Part shown: one piece after another, positions 10,556 to 24,171 of the stretch
Numbering within the stretch: position 1 is the stretch's first letter
How the letters are laid out: every line of letters starts with the position of its first letter
Origin: Camelus bactrianus
Taxonomy: Eukaryota > Chordata > Mammalia > Artiodactyla > Camelidae
Assembly (NCBI RefSeq): GCF_048773025.1
Contig: NC_133570.1
Location: 25,332,001 to 25,396,000, forward strand
Reading direction: 5' to 3'
Length of the DNA stretch: 64,000 nucleotides
Position numbers and translations under genes: made by a program
The notes under the pieces: model-generated
The model's input: the letters and a program-made list of their open reading frames with translations, nothing else
Databases searched by the model: none
Told to the model about the DNA's origin: nothing

Positions 10556-13015
10556 CCTGCAGTTTTCACTGTAAAACCGAGTTGGAGCTTGTACCTCCCC
10601 GTATATATGTATGGAGTGGAGTTTGCAACTGAAGAGAAACTTTGTGTTCCCAACAAGCTAGGTGAAGGACGGCTTTCACACACACTTATCTCTCAGAACT
10701 GAGCATGTGGAGAGACGTTCGTTCATCTAGCACAAAGGGAACGGGTTGCAGGAGAAACTTTTACTCTGGTTTCTCAGGCTGTTTCCTACTGCCGGTTTGA
10801 AGTTCCTGCAGTTTTCACTGTAAAACCGAGTTGGAACTAGTACCTCCCCATATATATGTAGGGAGTGGAGTTTGCAACTGAAGAGAAACTTTGTGTTCCC
10901 AACAAGCTAGGTGAAGGACGGCTTTCACACACACTTATCTCTCAGAACTGAGCTTCTGGAGAGACGTTCGTTCATCTAGCACAAAGGGAACGGGTTGCAG
11001 GAGAAACTTTTACTCTGGTTTCTCAGTCTGTTTCCTAGTGCCGGTTTGAAGTTCCTGCAGTTTTCACTGTAAAACCGAGTTGGAGCTTGTACCTCCCCAT
11101 ATATATGTATGGAGTGGAGTTTGCAACTGAAGAGAAACTTTGTGTTCCCAACAAGCTAGGTGAAGGACGGCTTTCACACAGACATATGTCTAAGAACTGA
11201 GCATGTGGAGAGACGTTCGTTCATCTAGCACAAATGGAACGGGTTGCAGGGGAAAGTTATTCTCTGGTTTCTCAGTCTGTTTCCTAGTGCCGGTTTGAAG
11301 TTCCTGCAGTTTTCACTGTAAAACCGAGTTGGAGCTAGTACCTCCCCATATATATGTATGGAGTGGAGTTTGCAACTGAAGAGAAACTTTGTGTTCCCAA
11401 CAAGCTAGTTGAAGGACGGCTTTCACACACACTTATCTCTCAGAACTGAACATGTGGAGAGACGTTCGTTCATCTAGCACAAAGGGAACGGTTTGCAGGA
11501 GAAAATTTTACTATGGTTTCTAAGTCTGTTTCCTAGTGCCGGTTTGAATTTCCTGCAGTTTTCACTGTAAAACCGAGTTGGAGCTAGTACCTCCCCATGT
11601 ATATGTATGGAGTGGAGTTTGCAACTGAAGAGAAACTTTGTGTTCCCAACAAGCTAGGTGAAGGACGGCTTTCACACACACTTATCTCTCAGAACTGAGC
11701 ATGTGGAGAGACGTTCGTTTATCTAGAACAAAGGGAACGGGTTGCAGGAGAAACTTTTACTATGGTTTCTCAGTCTGTTTCCTAGTGCCGGTTTGAATTT
11801 CCTGAAGTTTTCACTGTAAAACCGAGTTGGAGCTAGTACCTCCCCATATATATGTATGGAGTGGAATTTGCAACTGAAGAGAAACTTTGTGTTCCCAACA
11901 AGCTGGTTGAAGGACGGCTTTCACACACACTTATCTCTCAGAACTGAACATGTGGAGAGACGTTCGTTCATCTAGCACAAAGGGAACGGTTTGCAGGAGA
12001 AAATTTTACTATGGTTTCTCAGTCTGTTTCCTAGTGCCGGTTTGAATTTCCTGCAGTTTTCACTGTAAAACCGAGTTGGAGCTAGTACCTCCCCATATAT
12101 ATGTATGGAGTGGAGTTTGCAACTGAAGAGAAACTTTGTGTTCCCAACAAGCTAGGTGAAGGACGGCTTTCACACACACTTATCTCTCAGAACTGAGCAT
12201 GTGGAGAGACGTTCGTTCATCTAGCACAAAGGGAACGGGTTGCAGGAGAAACTTTTACTATGGTTTCTCAGTCTGTTTCCTAGTGCCGGTTTGAATTTCC
12301 TGCAGTTTTCACTGTAAAACCGAGTTGGAGCTAGTACCTCCCCATATATATATGTATGGAGTGGAGTTTGCAACTGAAGAGAAACTTTGTGTTCCCAACA
12401 AGCTAGTTGAAGGACGGCTTTCACACACACTTATCTCTCAGAACTGAACATGTGGAGAGACGTTCGTTCATCTAGCACAAAGGGAACGGTTTGCAGGAGA
12501 AAATTTTACAATGGTTTCTCAGTCTGTTTCCTAGTGCCGGTTTGAAGTTCTTGCAGTTTTCACTGTAAAACCGAGTTGGAGCTAGTACCTCCCCATATAT
12601 ATGTATGGAGTGGTGTTTGCAACTGAAGAGAAACTTTGTGTTCCCAACAAGCTAGGTGAAGGACGGCTTTCACACACACTTTTCTCTCAGAACTGAGCAT
12701 GTGGAGAGACGTTCGTTCATCTAGCACAAAGGGAACGGGTTGCAGGAGAAACTTTTACTATGGTTTCTCAGTCTGTTTCCTAGTGCCGGTTTGAATTTCC
12801 TGCAGTTTTCACTGTAAAACCGAGTTGGAGCTAGTACCTCCCCATATATATGTATGGAGTGGAGTTTGCAACTGAAGAGAAACTTTGTGTTCCCAACAAG
12901 CTAGTTGAAGGACGGCTTTCACACACACTTATCTCTCAGAACTGAACATGTGGAGAGACGTTCGTTCATCTAGCACAAAGGGAACGGTTTGCAGGAGAAA
13001 ATTTTACTATGGTTT
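10556..13015. repeat. 16-monomer-offset duplication, right copy
   Basis: This is the counterpart of about 6,549-9,005. It contains the 251-bp unit 12221, which has an extra TA in its AT-rich core, absent from the left copy. It also has private changes such as tctagaaca (11,723) and cctgaagttt (near 11,802). These changes help order the events: the duplication came first, the indel later. Confidence 0.8.
12341..12360. repeat. Two-base (TA) expansion in the monomer's AT core
   Basis: The usual ccatatatatgtatgg reads ccatatatatatgtatgg here, so unit 12221 is 251 bp. The change fits replication slippage in a TA run. It also removes an in-frame stop pattern on the minus strand and creates a spurious 69-codon frame at 12,221-12,430. 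Confidence 0.9.
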
Positions 13016-15989
13016 CTCAGTCTGTTTCCTAGTGCCGGTTTGAAATTCCTGCAGTTTTCACTGTAAAACCGAGTTGGAGCTAGTACCTCCCCATATATAA
13101 GTATGGAGTGGAGTTTGCAACTGAAGAGAAACTTTGTGTTCCCAACAAGCTAGGTGAAGGACGGCTTTCACACACACTTATCTCTCAGAACTGAGCATGT
13201 GGAGAGACGTTCGTTCACCTAGCACAAAGGGAACGGGTTGCAGGAGAAACTTTTACACTGGTTTCTCAGGCTGTTTCCTAGTACCTGTTTAAAGTTCCCG
13301 CATTTTTCACTGTAAAACCGAGTTGGAGGTAGTACCTCCCCATATATATGTATGGAGTGGAGTTTGCAACTAAAGAGAAACTTTGTGTTCCCAACAAGCT
13401 AGGTGAAGGACGTCTTTCACACACACTTATCTCTCAGAACTGAGCATGTGGAGAGACGTTCGTTCATCTATCACGAAGGGAACGGGTTGCAGGAGAAACT
13501 TATACTCTAGTTTCTCAGTCTGTTTCCTAGTGCCGGTTTGAAGTCCCTGCAGTTTTCACTGTAAAACCGAGTTGGAGCTAGTACCTCCCCATATATATGT
13601 ATGGAGTGGAGTTTGCAACTGAAGAGAAACTTTGTGTTCCCAACAAGCTAGTTGAAGGACGGCTTTCACACACACTTATCTCTCAGAACTGAACATGTGG
13701 AGAGACGTTCGTTCATCTAGCACAAAGGGAACGGTTTGCAGGAGAAAATTTTACTATGGTTTCTCAGTCTGTTTCCTAGTGCCGGTTTGAATTTCCTGCA
13801 GTTTTCACTGTAAAACCGAGTTGGAGCTAGTACCTCCCCATATATATGTATGGAGTGGAGTTTGCAACTGAAGAGAAACTTTGTGTTCCCAACAAGCTAG
13901 GTGAAGGACGGCTTTCACACACACTTATCTCTCAGAACTGAGCATGTGGAGAGACGTTCGTTCATCTAGCACAAAGGGAACGGGTTGCAGGAGAAACTTT
14001 TACTATGGTTTCTCAGTCTGTTTCCTAGTGCCGGTTTGAATTTCCTGCAGTTTTCACTGTAAAACCGAGTTGGAGCTAGTACCTCCCCATATATATGTAT
14101 GGAGTGGAGTTTGCAACTGAAGAGAAACTTTGTGTTCCCAACAAGCTAGTTGAAGGACGGCTTTCACACACACTTATCTCTCAGAACTGAACATGTGGAG
14201 AGACGTTCGTTCATCTAGCACAAAGGGAACGGTTTGCAGGAGAAAATTTTACTATGGTTTCTCAGTCTGTTTCCTAGTGCCGGTTTGAATTTCCTGCAGT
14301 TTTCACTGTAAAACCGAGTTGGAGCTAGTACCTCCCCATATATATGTATGGAGTGGAGTTTGCAACTGAAGAGAAACTTTGTGTTCCCAACAAGCTAGGT
14401 GAAGGACGGCTTTCACACACACTTATCTCTCAGAACTGAGCATGTGGAGAGACGTTCGTTCATCTAGCACAAAGGGAACGGGTTGCAGGAGAAACTTTTA
14501 CTATGGTCTCTCAGTCTGTTTCCTAGTGCCGGTTTGAATTTCCTGCAGTTTTCACTGTAAAACCGAGTTGGAGCTAGTACCTACCCATATATATGTATGG
14601 AGTGGAGTTTGCAGCTGAAGAGAAACTTTGTGTTTCCAACAAGCTAGTTGAAGGACGGCTTTCACACACACTTATCTCTCAGAACTGAACATGTGGAGAG
14701 ACGTTCGTTCATCTAGCACAAAGGGAACGGTTTGCAGGAGAAAATTTTACTATGGTTTCTCAGTCTGTTTCCTAGTGCCGGTTTGAAGTTCCTGCAGTTT
14801 TCACTGTAAAACCGAGTTGGAGCTAGTACCTCCCCATATATATGTATGGAGTGGTGTTTGCAACTGAAGAGAAACTTTGTGTTCCCAACAAGCTAGGTGA
14901 AGGACGGCTTTCACACACACTTATCTCTCAGAACTGAGCATGTGGAGAGACGTTCGTTCATCTAGCACAAAGGGAACGGGTTGCAGGAGAAACTTTTACT
15001 ATGGTTTCTCAGTCTGTTTCCTAGTGTCGGTTTGAACTTCCTGCAGTTTTCACTGTAAAAACGAGTTGGAGCTAGTACCTCCCCATATATATGTATGGAG
15101 TGGAGTTTGCAACAGAAGAGAAACTTTGTGTTCCCAACAAGCTAGTTGAAGGACGGCTTTCACACACACTTATCTCTCAGAACTGAACATGTGGAGAGAC
15201 GTTCGTTCATCTAGCACAAAGGGAACGGTTTGCAGGAGAAAATTTTACTATGGTTTCTCAGTCTGTTTCCTAGTGCCGGTTTGAATTTCCTGCAGTTTTC
15301 ACTGTAAAACAGAGTTGGAGCTAGTACCTCCCCATATATATGTATGGAGTGGAATTAGCAACTGAAGAGAAACTTTGTGTTCCCAACAAGCTAGGTGAAG
15401 GACGGCTTTCACACACACTTATCTCTCAGAACTGAGCATGTGGAGAGACGTTCGTTCATCTAGCACAAAGGGAACGGGTTGCAGGAGAAACTTTTACTCT
15501 GGTTTCTCAGTCTGTTTTCTAGTGCCGGTTTGAAGTTCCTGCAGTTTTCACTGTAAAACCGAGTTGGAGCTAGTACCTCCCCATATATAAGTATGGAGTG
15601 GAGTTTGCAACTGAAGAGAAACTTTGTGTTCCCAACAAGCTAGGTGAAGGACGGCTTTCACACACACTTATCTCTCAGAACTGAGCATGTGGAGAGACGT
15701 TCGTTCACCTAGCACAAAGGGAACGGGTTGCAGGAGAAACTTTTACACTGGTTTCTCAGGCTGTTTCCTAGTACCTGTTTAAAGTTCCCGCATTTTTCAC
15801 TGTAAAACCGAGTTGGAGCTAGTACCTCCCCATATATATGTATGGATTGGAGTTTGCAACTGAAGAGAAACTTTTTGTTCCCAACAAGCTAGGTGAAGGA
15901 CATCTTTCACACACACTTATCTCTCAGAACTGAGCATGTGGAGAGACGTTCGTTCATCTAGCACGAAGGGAACCGGTTGCAGGAGAAAC
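13016..15989. repeat. Mosaic monomers left of the large duplication
   Basis: Only 249-bp monomers are present. K monomers lie at 13219 and 15709, exactly 2,490 bp (10 units) apart, each preceded by an atataagtatgg unit. Between them, 13717-15459 alternates X-type and Y-type monomers and resembles 7466-9457. Isolated private changes include ctatcac at 13,468, tacctaccc near 14,580 and an acgag variant near 15,060. The right boundary is where the long match to 41,883 begins. Confidence 0.8.
15709..15957. repeat. K-class monomer (PstI site lost), representative
   Basis: This class has cacctagcac at the start, acactgg, caggctg, a gtacc-gtttaaagttcccgcattttt core and no CTGCAG. Members start at 6222, 9956, 13219, 15709, 17701, 22928, 37618, 43594 and 48821. 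It is the most diverged class and always occurs singly. In several copies (6222, 15709, 22928) the next half also has ggattggag and tttttgttcc. Confidence 0.85.
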
Positions 15990-18623
15990 TTTTACTCTGG
16001 TTTCTCAGTCTGTTTCCTAGTGCCGGTTTGAAGTCCCTGCAGTTTTCACTGTAAAACCGAGCTGGAGATTGTACCTCCCCGTATATATGTTTGGAGTGGA
16101 GTTTGCAACTGAAGAGAAACTTTGTGTTCCCAACAAGCTAGGTGAAGGACGGCTTTCACACACACTTATCTCTCAGATCTGAGCATGTGGAGAGACGTTC
16201 GTTCATCTAGCACAAAAGGAACGGGTTGCAGGAGAAACTTATACTCTGGTTCCTCAGGCTGTTTCCTAGTGCCGGTTTGATGTTCCCGCAGTTTTCACTG
16301 TAAAACCGAGTTGGAGCTAGTACCTCCCCATATATATGTATGGAGTGGAGTTTGCAACTGAAGAGAAACTTTTTGTTCCCAACAAGCTAGGTGAAGGACG
16401 GCTTTCACACACACTTATCTCTCAGAACTGAGCATGTGGAGAGACGTTCGTTCATCTAGCACGATGGGAACGGGTTGCAGGAGAAACTTTTACTCTGGTT
16501 TCTCAGTCTGTTTCCTAGTGCCGGTTTGAAGTCCCTGCAGTTTTCACTGTAAAACCGAGTTGGAGCTTGTACCTCCCCGTATATATGTATGGAGTGGAGT
16601 TTGCAACTGAAGAGAAACTTTGTGTTCCCAACAAGCTAGGTGAAGGACGGCTTTCACACACACTTATCTCTCAGAACTGAGCATGTGGAGAGACGTTCGT
16701 TCATCTAGCACAAAGGGAACGGGTTGCAGGAGAAACTTTTACTCTGGTTTCTCAGGCTGTTTCCTACTGCCGGTTTGAAGTTCCTGCAGTTTTCACTGTA
16801 AAACCGAGTTGGAACTAGTACCACCCCATATATATGTATGGAGTGGAGTTTGCAACTGAAGAGAAACTTTGTGTTCCCAATAAGCTAGGTGAAGGACGGC
16901 TTTCACACACACTTATCTCTCAGAACTGAGCTTCTGGAGAGACGTTCGTTCATCTAGCACAAAGGGAACGGGTTGCAGGAGAAACTTTTACTCTGGTTTC
17001 TCAGGCTGTTTCCTAGTGCCGGTTTGAAGTTCCTGCAGTTTTCACTGTAAAACCGAGTTGGAGCTTGTACCTCCCCATATATATGTATGGAGTGGAGTTT
17101 GCAACTGAAGAGAAACTTTGTGTTCCCAACAAGCTAGGTGAAGGACGGCTTTCACACAGACATATGTCTAAGAACTGAGCATGTGGAGAGACGTTCGTTC
17201 ATCTAGCACAAATGGAACGGGTTGCAGGGGAAAGTTATTCTCTGGTTTCTCAGTCTATTTCCTAGTGCCGGTTTGAAGTTCCTGCAGTTTTCACTGTAAA
17301 ACCGAGTTGGAGCTAGTACCTCCCCATATATATGTATGGAGTGGAGTTTGCAACTGAAGAGAAACTTTGTGTTCCCAACAAGCTAGTTGAAGGACGGCTT
17401 TCACACACACTTATCTCTCAGAACTGAACATGTGGAGAGACGTTCGTTCATCTAGCACAAAGGGAACGGTTTGCAGGAGAAAATTTTACTATGGTTTCTC
17501 AGTCTGTTTCCTAGTGCCGGTTTGAATTTCCTGCAGTTTTCACTGTAAAACAGAGTTGGAGCTTGTACCTCCCCATATATATGTATGGAGTGGAATTTGC
17601 AACTGAAGAGAAACTTTGTGTTCCCAACAAGCTAGGTGAAGGACGGCTTTCACACACACTTATCTCTCAGAACTGAGCAAGTGTAGAGACGTTCGTTCAC
17701 CTAGCACAAAGGGAACGGGTTGCAGGATAAACTTTTACACTGGTTTCTCAGGCTGTTTCCTAGTACCGGTTTAAAGTTCCCGCATTTTTCACTGTAAAAC
17801 CGAGTTGGAACTAGTACCTCCCCATATATATGTATGGATTGGAGTTTGCAACTGAAGAGAAACTTTGTGTTCCCAACAAGCTAGGTGAAGGACGCCTTTC
17901 ACACACACTTATCTCTCAGATCTGAGCATGTGGAGAGACGTTCGTTCATCTAGCACAAAAGGAACGGGTTGCAGGAGAAACTTTTACTCTGGTTTCTCAG
18001 GCTGTTTCCTAGTGCCGGTTTGATGTTCCCGCAGTTTTCACTGTAAAACCGAGTTGGAGCTAGTACCTCCCCATATATATGTATGGAGTGGAGTTTGCAA
18101 CTGAAGAGAAACTTTTTGTTCCCAACAAGCTAGGTGAAGGACGGCTTTCACACACACTTATCTCTCAGAACTGAGCATGTGGAGAGACGTTCGTTCATCT
18201 AGCACGAAGGGAACGGGTTGCAGGAGAAACTTTTACTGTGGTTTCTCAGTCTGTTTCCTAGTGCCGGTTTGAAGTCCCTGCAGTTTTCACTGTAAAACCG
18301 AGTTGGAGCTTGTACCTCCCCGTATATATGTATGGAGTTTAGTTTGCAACTGAAGAGAAACTTTGTGTTCCCAACAAGCTAGGTGAAGGACGGCTTTCAC
18401 ACACACTTATCTCTCAGAACTGAGCATGTGGAGAGACGTTCGTTCATCTAGCACAAAGGGAACGGGTTGCAGGAGAAACTTTTACTCTGGTTTCTCAGGC
18501 TGTTTCCTACTGCCGGTTTGAAGTTCCTGCAGTTTTCACTGTAAAACCGAGTTGGAACTAGTACTTCCCCATATATATGTATGGAGTGGAGTTTGCAACT
18601 GAAGAGAAACTTTGTGTTCCCAA
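15990..18623. repeat. 2.6-kb block present three times
   Basis: This block recurs at 35,907-38,540 and 41,883-44,516, including rare marks such as gagctggagattg (16,059), cttatactctggttcctc (near 16,228), acgatggg (near 16,463), gcaagtgtagag (near 17,678) and ggagtttagtttgc (near 18,336). I noticed no differences among the three. It starts every copy created by the two nested duplications. Confidence 0.93.
16175..16180. repeat. M-class BglII marker (AGATCT), representative
   Basis: The usual ctcagaactgag becomes ctcagatctgag, a perfect 12-bp palindrome with BglII. Sites start at 16,175; 17,918; 18,914; 23,394; 30,116; 31,112; 36,092; 37,835; 38,582; 42,068; 43,811; 44,807; 49,287; 56,009; 57,005; 62,731 and 63,727. 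I saw none left of 16,175. Confidence 0.88.
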
Positions 18624-20190
18624 TAAGCTAGGTGAAGGACGGCTTTCACACACACTTATCTCTCAGAACTGAGCTTCTGGAGAGACGTTCGTTCATCTAG
18701 CACAAAGGGAACGGGTTGCAGGAGAAACTTTTACTATGGTTTCTCAGTCTGTTTCCTAGTGCCGGTTTGAAGTCCCTGCAGTTTTCACTGTAAAACCGAG
18801 TTGGAGCTTGTACCTCCCCGTATATATGTTTGGAGTGGAGTTTGCAACTGAAGAGAAACTTTGTGTTCCCAACAAGCTAGGTGAAGGACGGCTTTCACAC
18901 ACACTTATCTCTCAGATCTGAGCATGTGGAGAGACGTTCGTTCATCTAGCACAAAAGGAACGGGTTGCAGGAGAAACTTTTACTCTGGTTTCTCAGGCTG
19001 TTTCCTAGTGCCGGTTTGATGTTCCCGCAGTTTTCACTGTAAAACCGAGTTGGAGCTAGTACCTCCCCATATATATGTATGGAGTGGAGTTTGCAACTGA
19101 AGAGAAACTTTTTGTTCCCAACAAGCTAGGTGAAGGACGGCTTTCACACACACTTATCTCTCAGAACTGAGCATGTGGAGAGACGTTCGTTCATCTAGCA
19201 CGAAGGGAACGGGTTGCCGGAGAAACTTTTACTCTGGTTTCTCAGTCTGTTTCCTAGTGCCGGTTTGAAGTCCCTGCAGTTTTCACTGTAAAACCGAGTT
19301 GGAGCTTGTACCTCCCCGTATATATGTATGGAGTGGAGTTTGCAACTGAAGAGAAACTTTGTGTTCCCAACAAGCTAGGTGAAGGACGGCTTTCACACAC
19401 ACTTATCTCTCAGAACTGAGCATGTGGAGAGACGTTCGTTCATCTAGCACAAAGGGAACGGGTTGCAGGAGAAACTTTTACTCTGGTTTCTCAGGCTGTT
19501 TCCTACTGCCGGTTTGAAGTTCCTGCAGTTTTCACTGTAAAACCGAGTTGGAACTAGTACCACCCCATATATATGTATGGAGTGGAGTTTGCAACTGAAG
19601 AGAAAATTTGTGTTCCCAATAAGCTAGGTGAAGGACGGCTTTCACACACACTTATCTCTCAGAACTGAGCTTCTGGAGAGACGTTCGTTCATCTAGCACA
19701 AAGGGAACGGGTTGCAGGAGAAACTTTTACTCTGGTTTCTCAGTCTGTTTCCTAGTGCCGGTTTGAAGTTCCTGCAGTTTTCACTGTAAAACCGAGTTGG
19801 AGCTTGTACCTCCCCATATATATGTATGGAGTGGAGTTTGCAACTGAAGAGAAACTTTGTGTTCCCAACAAGCTAGGTGAAGGACGGCTTTCACACAGAC
19901 ATATGTCTAAGAACTGAGCATGTGGAGAGACGTTCGTTCATCTAGCACAAATGGAACGGGTTGCAGGGGAAAGTTATTCTCTGGTTTCTCAGTCTGTTTC
20001 CTAGTGCCGGTTTGAAGTTCCTGCAGTTTTCACTGTAAAATCGAGTTGGAGCTAGTACCTCCCCATATATATGTATGGAGTGGAGTTTGCAACTGAAGAG
20101 AAACTTTGTGTTCCCAACAAGCTAGTTGAAGGACGGCTTTCACACACACTTATCTCTCAGAACTGAACATGTGGAGAGACGTTCGTTCAT
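16207..20190. repeat. M-cassette region (BglII-marked monomers), 11-mer and 4-mer spacing
   Basis: A small ordered cassette recurs. Unit a follows agatctgag and has caaaagg, gatgttcccgcag and tttttgttcc. Unit b has cgaagg or cgatgg, aagtccc and ctccccgta. Unit c has cctactgcc, ggaactag, aataagc and gcttctgg. Cassette starts are 16207, 17950 and 18946, that is 7 and then 4 monomers apart. The segment 15,990 to about 17,449 also pairs with 18,729 to about 20,190 at offset 2,739 (11 monomers), with scattered mismatches. P palindromes close two of the cassettes (17,158 and 19,897). Confidence 0.85.
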
Positions 20191-22180
20191 TTAGCACAAA
20201 GGGAACGGATTGCAGGAGAAAATTTTACTATGGTTTCTCAGTCTGTTTCCTAGTGCCGGTTTGAATTTCCTGCAGTTTTCACTGTAAAACCGAGTTGGAG
20301 CAAGTACCTCCCCATATATATGTATGGAGTGGAGTTTGCAACTGAAGAGAAACTTTGTGTTCCCAACAAGCTAGTTGAAGGACGGCTTTCACACACACTT
20401 ATCTCTCAGAACTGAACATGTGGAGAGACGTTCGTTCATCTAGCACAAAGGGAACGGTTTGCAGGAGAAAATTTTACTATGGTTTCTCAGTCTGTTTCTT
20501 AGTGCCGGTTTAATTTCCTGCAGATTTCACTGTAAAACCGAGTTGGAGCTAGTACCTCCCCATATATATGTATGGAGTGGAGTTTGCAACTGAAGAGAAA
20601 CTTTGTGTTCCCAACAAGCTAGGTGAAGGACGGCTTTCACACACACTTATCTCTCAGAACTGAGCATGTGGAGAGACGTTCGTTCATCTAGCACGAAGGG
20701 AACGGGTTGCAGGAGAAACTTTTACTATGGTTTCTCAGTCTGTTTCCTAGTGCCGGTTTGAATTTCCTGCAGTTTTCACTGTAAAACCGAGTTGCAGCTA
20801 GTACCTCCCCATATATATGTATGGAGTGGAGTTTGCAACTGAAGAGAAACTTTGTGTTCCCAACAAGCTAGTTGAAGGACGGCTTTCACACACACTTATC
20901 TCTCAGAACTGAACATGTGGAGAGACGTTCGTTCATCTAGCACAAAGGGAACGGTTTGCAGGAGAAAATTTTACACTGGTTTCTCAGTCTGTTTCCTAGT
21001 GCCGGTTTGAATTTCCTGCAGTTTTCACTGTAAAACCGAGTTGGAGCTAGTACCTCCCCATATATATGTATGGAGTGGAGTTTGCAACTGAAGAGAAACT
21101 TTGTGTTCCCAACAAGCTAGGTGAAGGACGGCTTTCACACACACTTATCTCTCAGAACTGAGCATGTGGAGAGACGTTCGTTCATCTAGCACGAAGGGAA
21201 CGGGTTGCAGGAGAAACTTTTACTATGGTTTCTCAGTCTGTTTCCTAGTGCCGGTTTGAATTTCCTGCAGTTTTCACTGTAAAACCGAGTTGCAGCTAGT
21301 ACCTCCCCATATATATGTATGGAGTGGAGTTTGCAACTGAAGAGAAACTTTGTGTTCCCAACAAGCTAGTTGAAGGACGGCTTTCACACACACTTATCTC
21401 TCAGAACTGAACATGTGGAGAGACGTTCGTTCATCTAGCACAAAGGGAACGGTTTGCAGGAGAAAATTTTACTATGGTTTCTCAGTCTGTTTCCTAGTGC
21501 CGGTTTGAATTTCCTGCAGTTTTCACTGTAAAACCGAGTTGGAGCTAGTACCTCCCCATATATATGTATGGAGTGGAGTTTGCAACTGAAGAGAAACTTT
21601 GTGTTCCCAACAAGCTAGTTGAAGGACGGCTTTCACACACACTTATCTCTCAGAACTGAACATGTGGAGAGACGTTCGTTCATCTAGCACAAAGGGAACG
21701 GTTTGCAGGAGAAAATTTTACTATGGTTTCTCAGTCTGTTTCCTAGTGCCGGTTTAATTTCCTGCAGTTTTCACTGTAAAACCGAGTTGGAGCTAGTACC
21801 TCCCCATATATATGTATGGAGTGGAGTTTGCAACTGAAGAGAAACTTTGTGTTCCCAACAAGCTAGGTGAAGGACGGCTTTCACACACACTTATCTCTCA
21901 GAACTGAGCATGTGGAGAGACGTTCGTTCATCTAGCACGAAGGGAACGGGTTGCAGGAGAAACTTTTACTATGGTTTCTCAGTCTGTTTCCTAGTGCCGG
22001 TTTGAATTTCCTGCAGTTTTCACTGTAAAACCGAGTTGCAGCTAGTACCTCCCCATATATATGTATGGAGTGGAGTTTGCAACTGAAGAGAAACTTTGTG
22101 TTCCCAACAAGCTAGTTGAAGGACGGCTTTCACACCCACTTATCTCTCAGAACTGAACATGTGGAGAGACGTTCGTTCAT
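20191..22180. repeat. HOR-A copy 3 (1,990 bp)
   Basis: Units 20191 (the ttagcac, ggattgc, gcaagtacc monomer) and 20440-22180 reproduce 1742-3731 at offset 18,449, including both 248-bp units (20440 and 21684). One difference from copies 1-2 is aagggaac near 20,947 where they have aagagaac. It also carries gttgcagc near 22,037 and a cacaccc variant near 22,134. Confidence 0.93.
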
Positions 22181-24171
22181 CTAGCACAAAGGGAACGGTT
22201 TGCAGGAGAAAATTTTACTATGGTTTCTCAGTCTGTTTCCTAGTGCCGGTTTGAATTTCCTGCAGTTTTCACTGTAAAACCGAGTTGGAGCTAGTACCTC
22301 CCCATATATATGTATGGAGTGGAGTTTGCAACTGAAGAGAAACTTTGTGTTCCCAACAAGCTAGGTGAAGGACGGCTTTCACACACACTTATCTCTCAGA
22401 ACTGAGCATGTGGAGAGACGTTCGTTCATCTAGCACAAAGGGAACGGGTTGCAGGAGAAACTTTTACTATGGTTTCTCAGTCTGTTTCCTAGTGCCGGTT
22501 TGAATTTCCTGCAGTTTTCACTGTAAAACCGAGTTGGAGCTAGTACCTCCCCATATATATGTATGGAGTGGAGTTTGCAACTGAAGAGAAACTTTGTGTT
22601 CCCAACAAGCTAGGTGAAGGACGGCATTCACACACACTTATCTCTCAGAACTGAACATGTGGAGAGACGTTCGTTCATCTAGCACAAAGGGAACGGTTTG
22701 CAGGAGAAAATTTTACTATGGTTTCTCAGTCTGTTTCCTAGTGCCGGTTTGAATTTCCTGCAGTTTTCACTGTAAAACCGAGTTGGAGATAGTACCTCCC
22801 CATATATATGTATGGAGTGGAATTTGCAACTGAAGAGAAACTTTGTGTTCCCAACAAGCTAGGTGAAGGACGGCTTTCACACACACTTATCTCTCAGAAC
22901 TGAGCATGTGGAGAGACGTTCGTTCACCTAGCACAAAGGGATCGGGTTGCAGGAGAAACTTTTACACTGGTTTCTCAGGCTGTTTCCTAGTACCGGTATA
23001 AAGTTCCCGCATTTTTCACTATAAAACCGAGTTGGAGCTAGTACCTCCCCATATATATGTATGGATTGGAGTTTGCAACTGAAGAGAAACTTTTTGTTCC
23101 CAACAAGCTAGGTGAAGGACGGCTTTCACACACACTTTTCTCTCAGAACTGAGCATGTGGAGAGACGTTCGTTCATCTAGCACGAAGGGAACGGGTTGCA
23201 GGAGAAACTTTTACTCTGGTTTCTCAGTCTGTTTCCTAGTGCCGGTTTGAAGTCCCTGCAGTTTTCACTGTAAAACCGAGTTGGAGCTTGTACCTCCCCG
23301 TATATATGTATGGAGTGGAGTTTGCAACTGAAGAGAAACTTTGTGTTCCCAACAAGCTATGTGAAGGACGGTTTTCACACACACTTATCTCTCAGATCTG
23401 AGCATGTGGAGAGACGTTCGTTCATCTAGCACAAAAGGAACGGGTTGCAGGAGAAACTTTTACTCTGGTTTCTCAGGCTGTTTCCTAGTGCCGGTTTGAT
23501 GTTCCCGCAGTTTTCACTGTAAAACCGAGTTGGAGCTAGTACCTCCCCATATATATGTATGGAGTGGAGTTTGCAACTGAAGAGAAAATTTGTGTTCCCA
23601 ACAAGCTAGGTGAAGGACGGCTTTCACACAAACTTATCTCTCAGAACTGAACATGTGGAGAGACGTTCGTTCATCTAGCACAAAGGGAACGGGTTGCAGG
23701 AGAAAATTTTACTATGGTTTCTCAGTCTGTTTCCTAGTGCCGGTTTGAATTTAATGCAGTTTTCACTGTAAAACCGAGTTGGAGCTAGTACCTCCCCATA
23801 TATATGTATGGAGTGGAGTTTGCAACTGAAGAGAAACTTTGTGTTCCCAACAAGCTAGGTGAAGGACGGCTTTCACACACACTTATCTCTCAGAACTGAG
23901 CATGTGGAGCGACGTTCGTTCATCTAGCACAAAGGGAATGGGTTGCAGAGAAACTTTTACTCTGGTTTCTCAGTCTGTTTCCTAGTGCCGGTTTGAAGTT
24001 CCTGCAGTTTTCACTGTAAAACCGAGTTGGAGCTTGTACCTCCCCGTATATATGTATGGAGTGGAGTTTGCAACTGAAGAGAAACTTTGTGTTCCCAACA
24101 AGCTAGGTGAAGGACGGCTTTCACACACACTTATCTCTCAGAACTGAGCATGTGGAGAGACGTTCGTTCAT
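22181..24171. repeat. Mixed monomers between HOR-A copy 3 and the 10-mer HOR
   Basis: No gene is present. Contents are X and Y monomers, a K monomer at 22928 (with gggatcggg and accggtataaag), an aagtccc unit at 23177, an M unit at 23426 (AGATCT at 23,394), an aatttaatgcag unit at 23675, and a 248-bp unit at 23924 that has lost one g in gcagagaaac. The whole stretch is repeated at 48,074-50,064. Confidence 0.88.

Noticed and set aside
12221-12430. 69-codon open frame on the minus strand
   Set aside because: It exists only because a TA insertion near 12,345 shifts the frame of a satellite monomer. There is no conserved domain and no counterpart in sister units.
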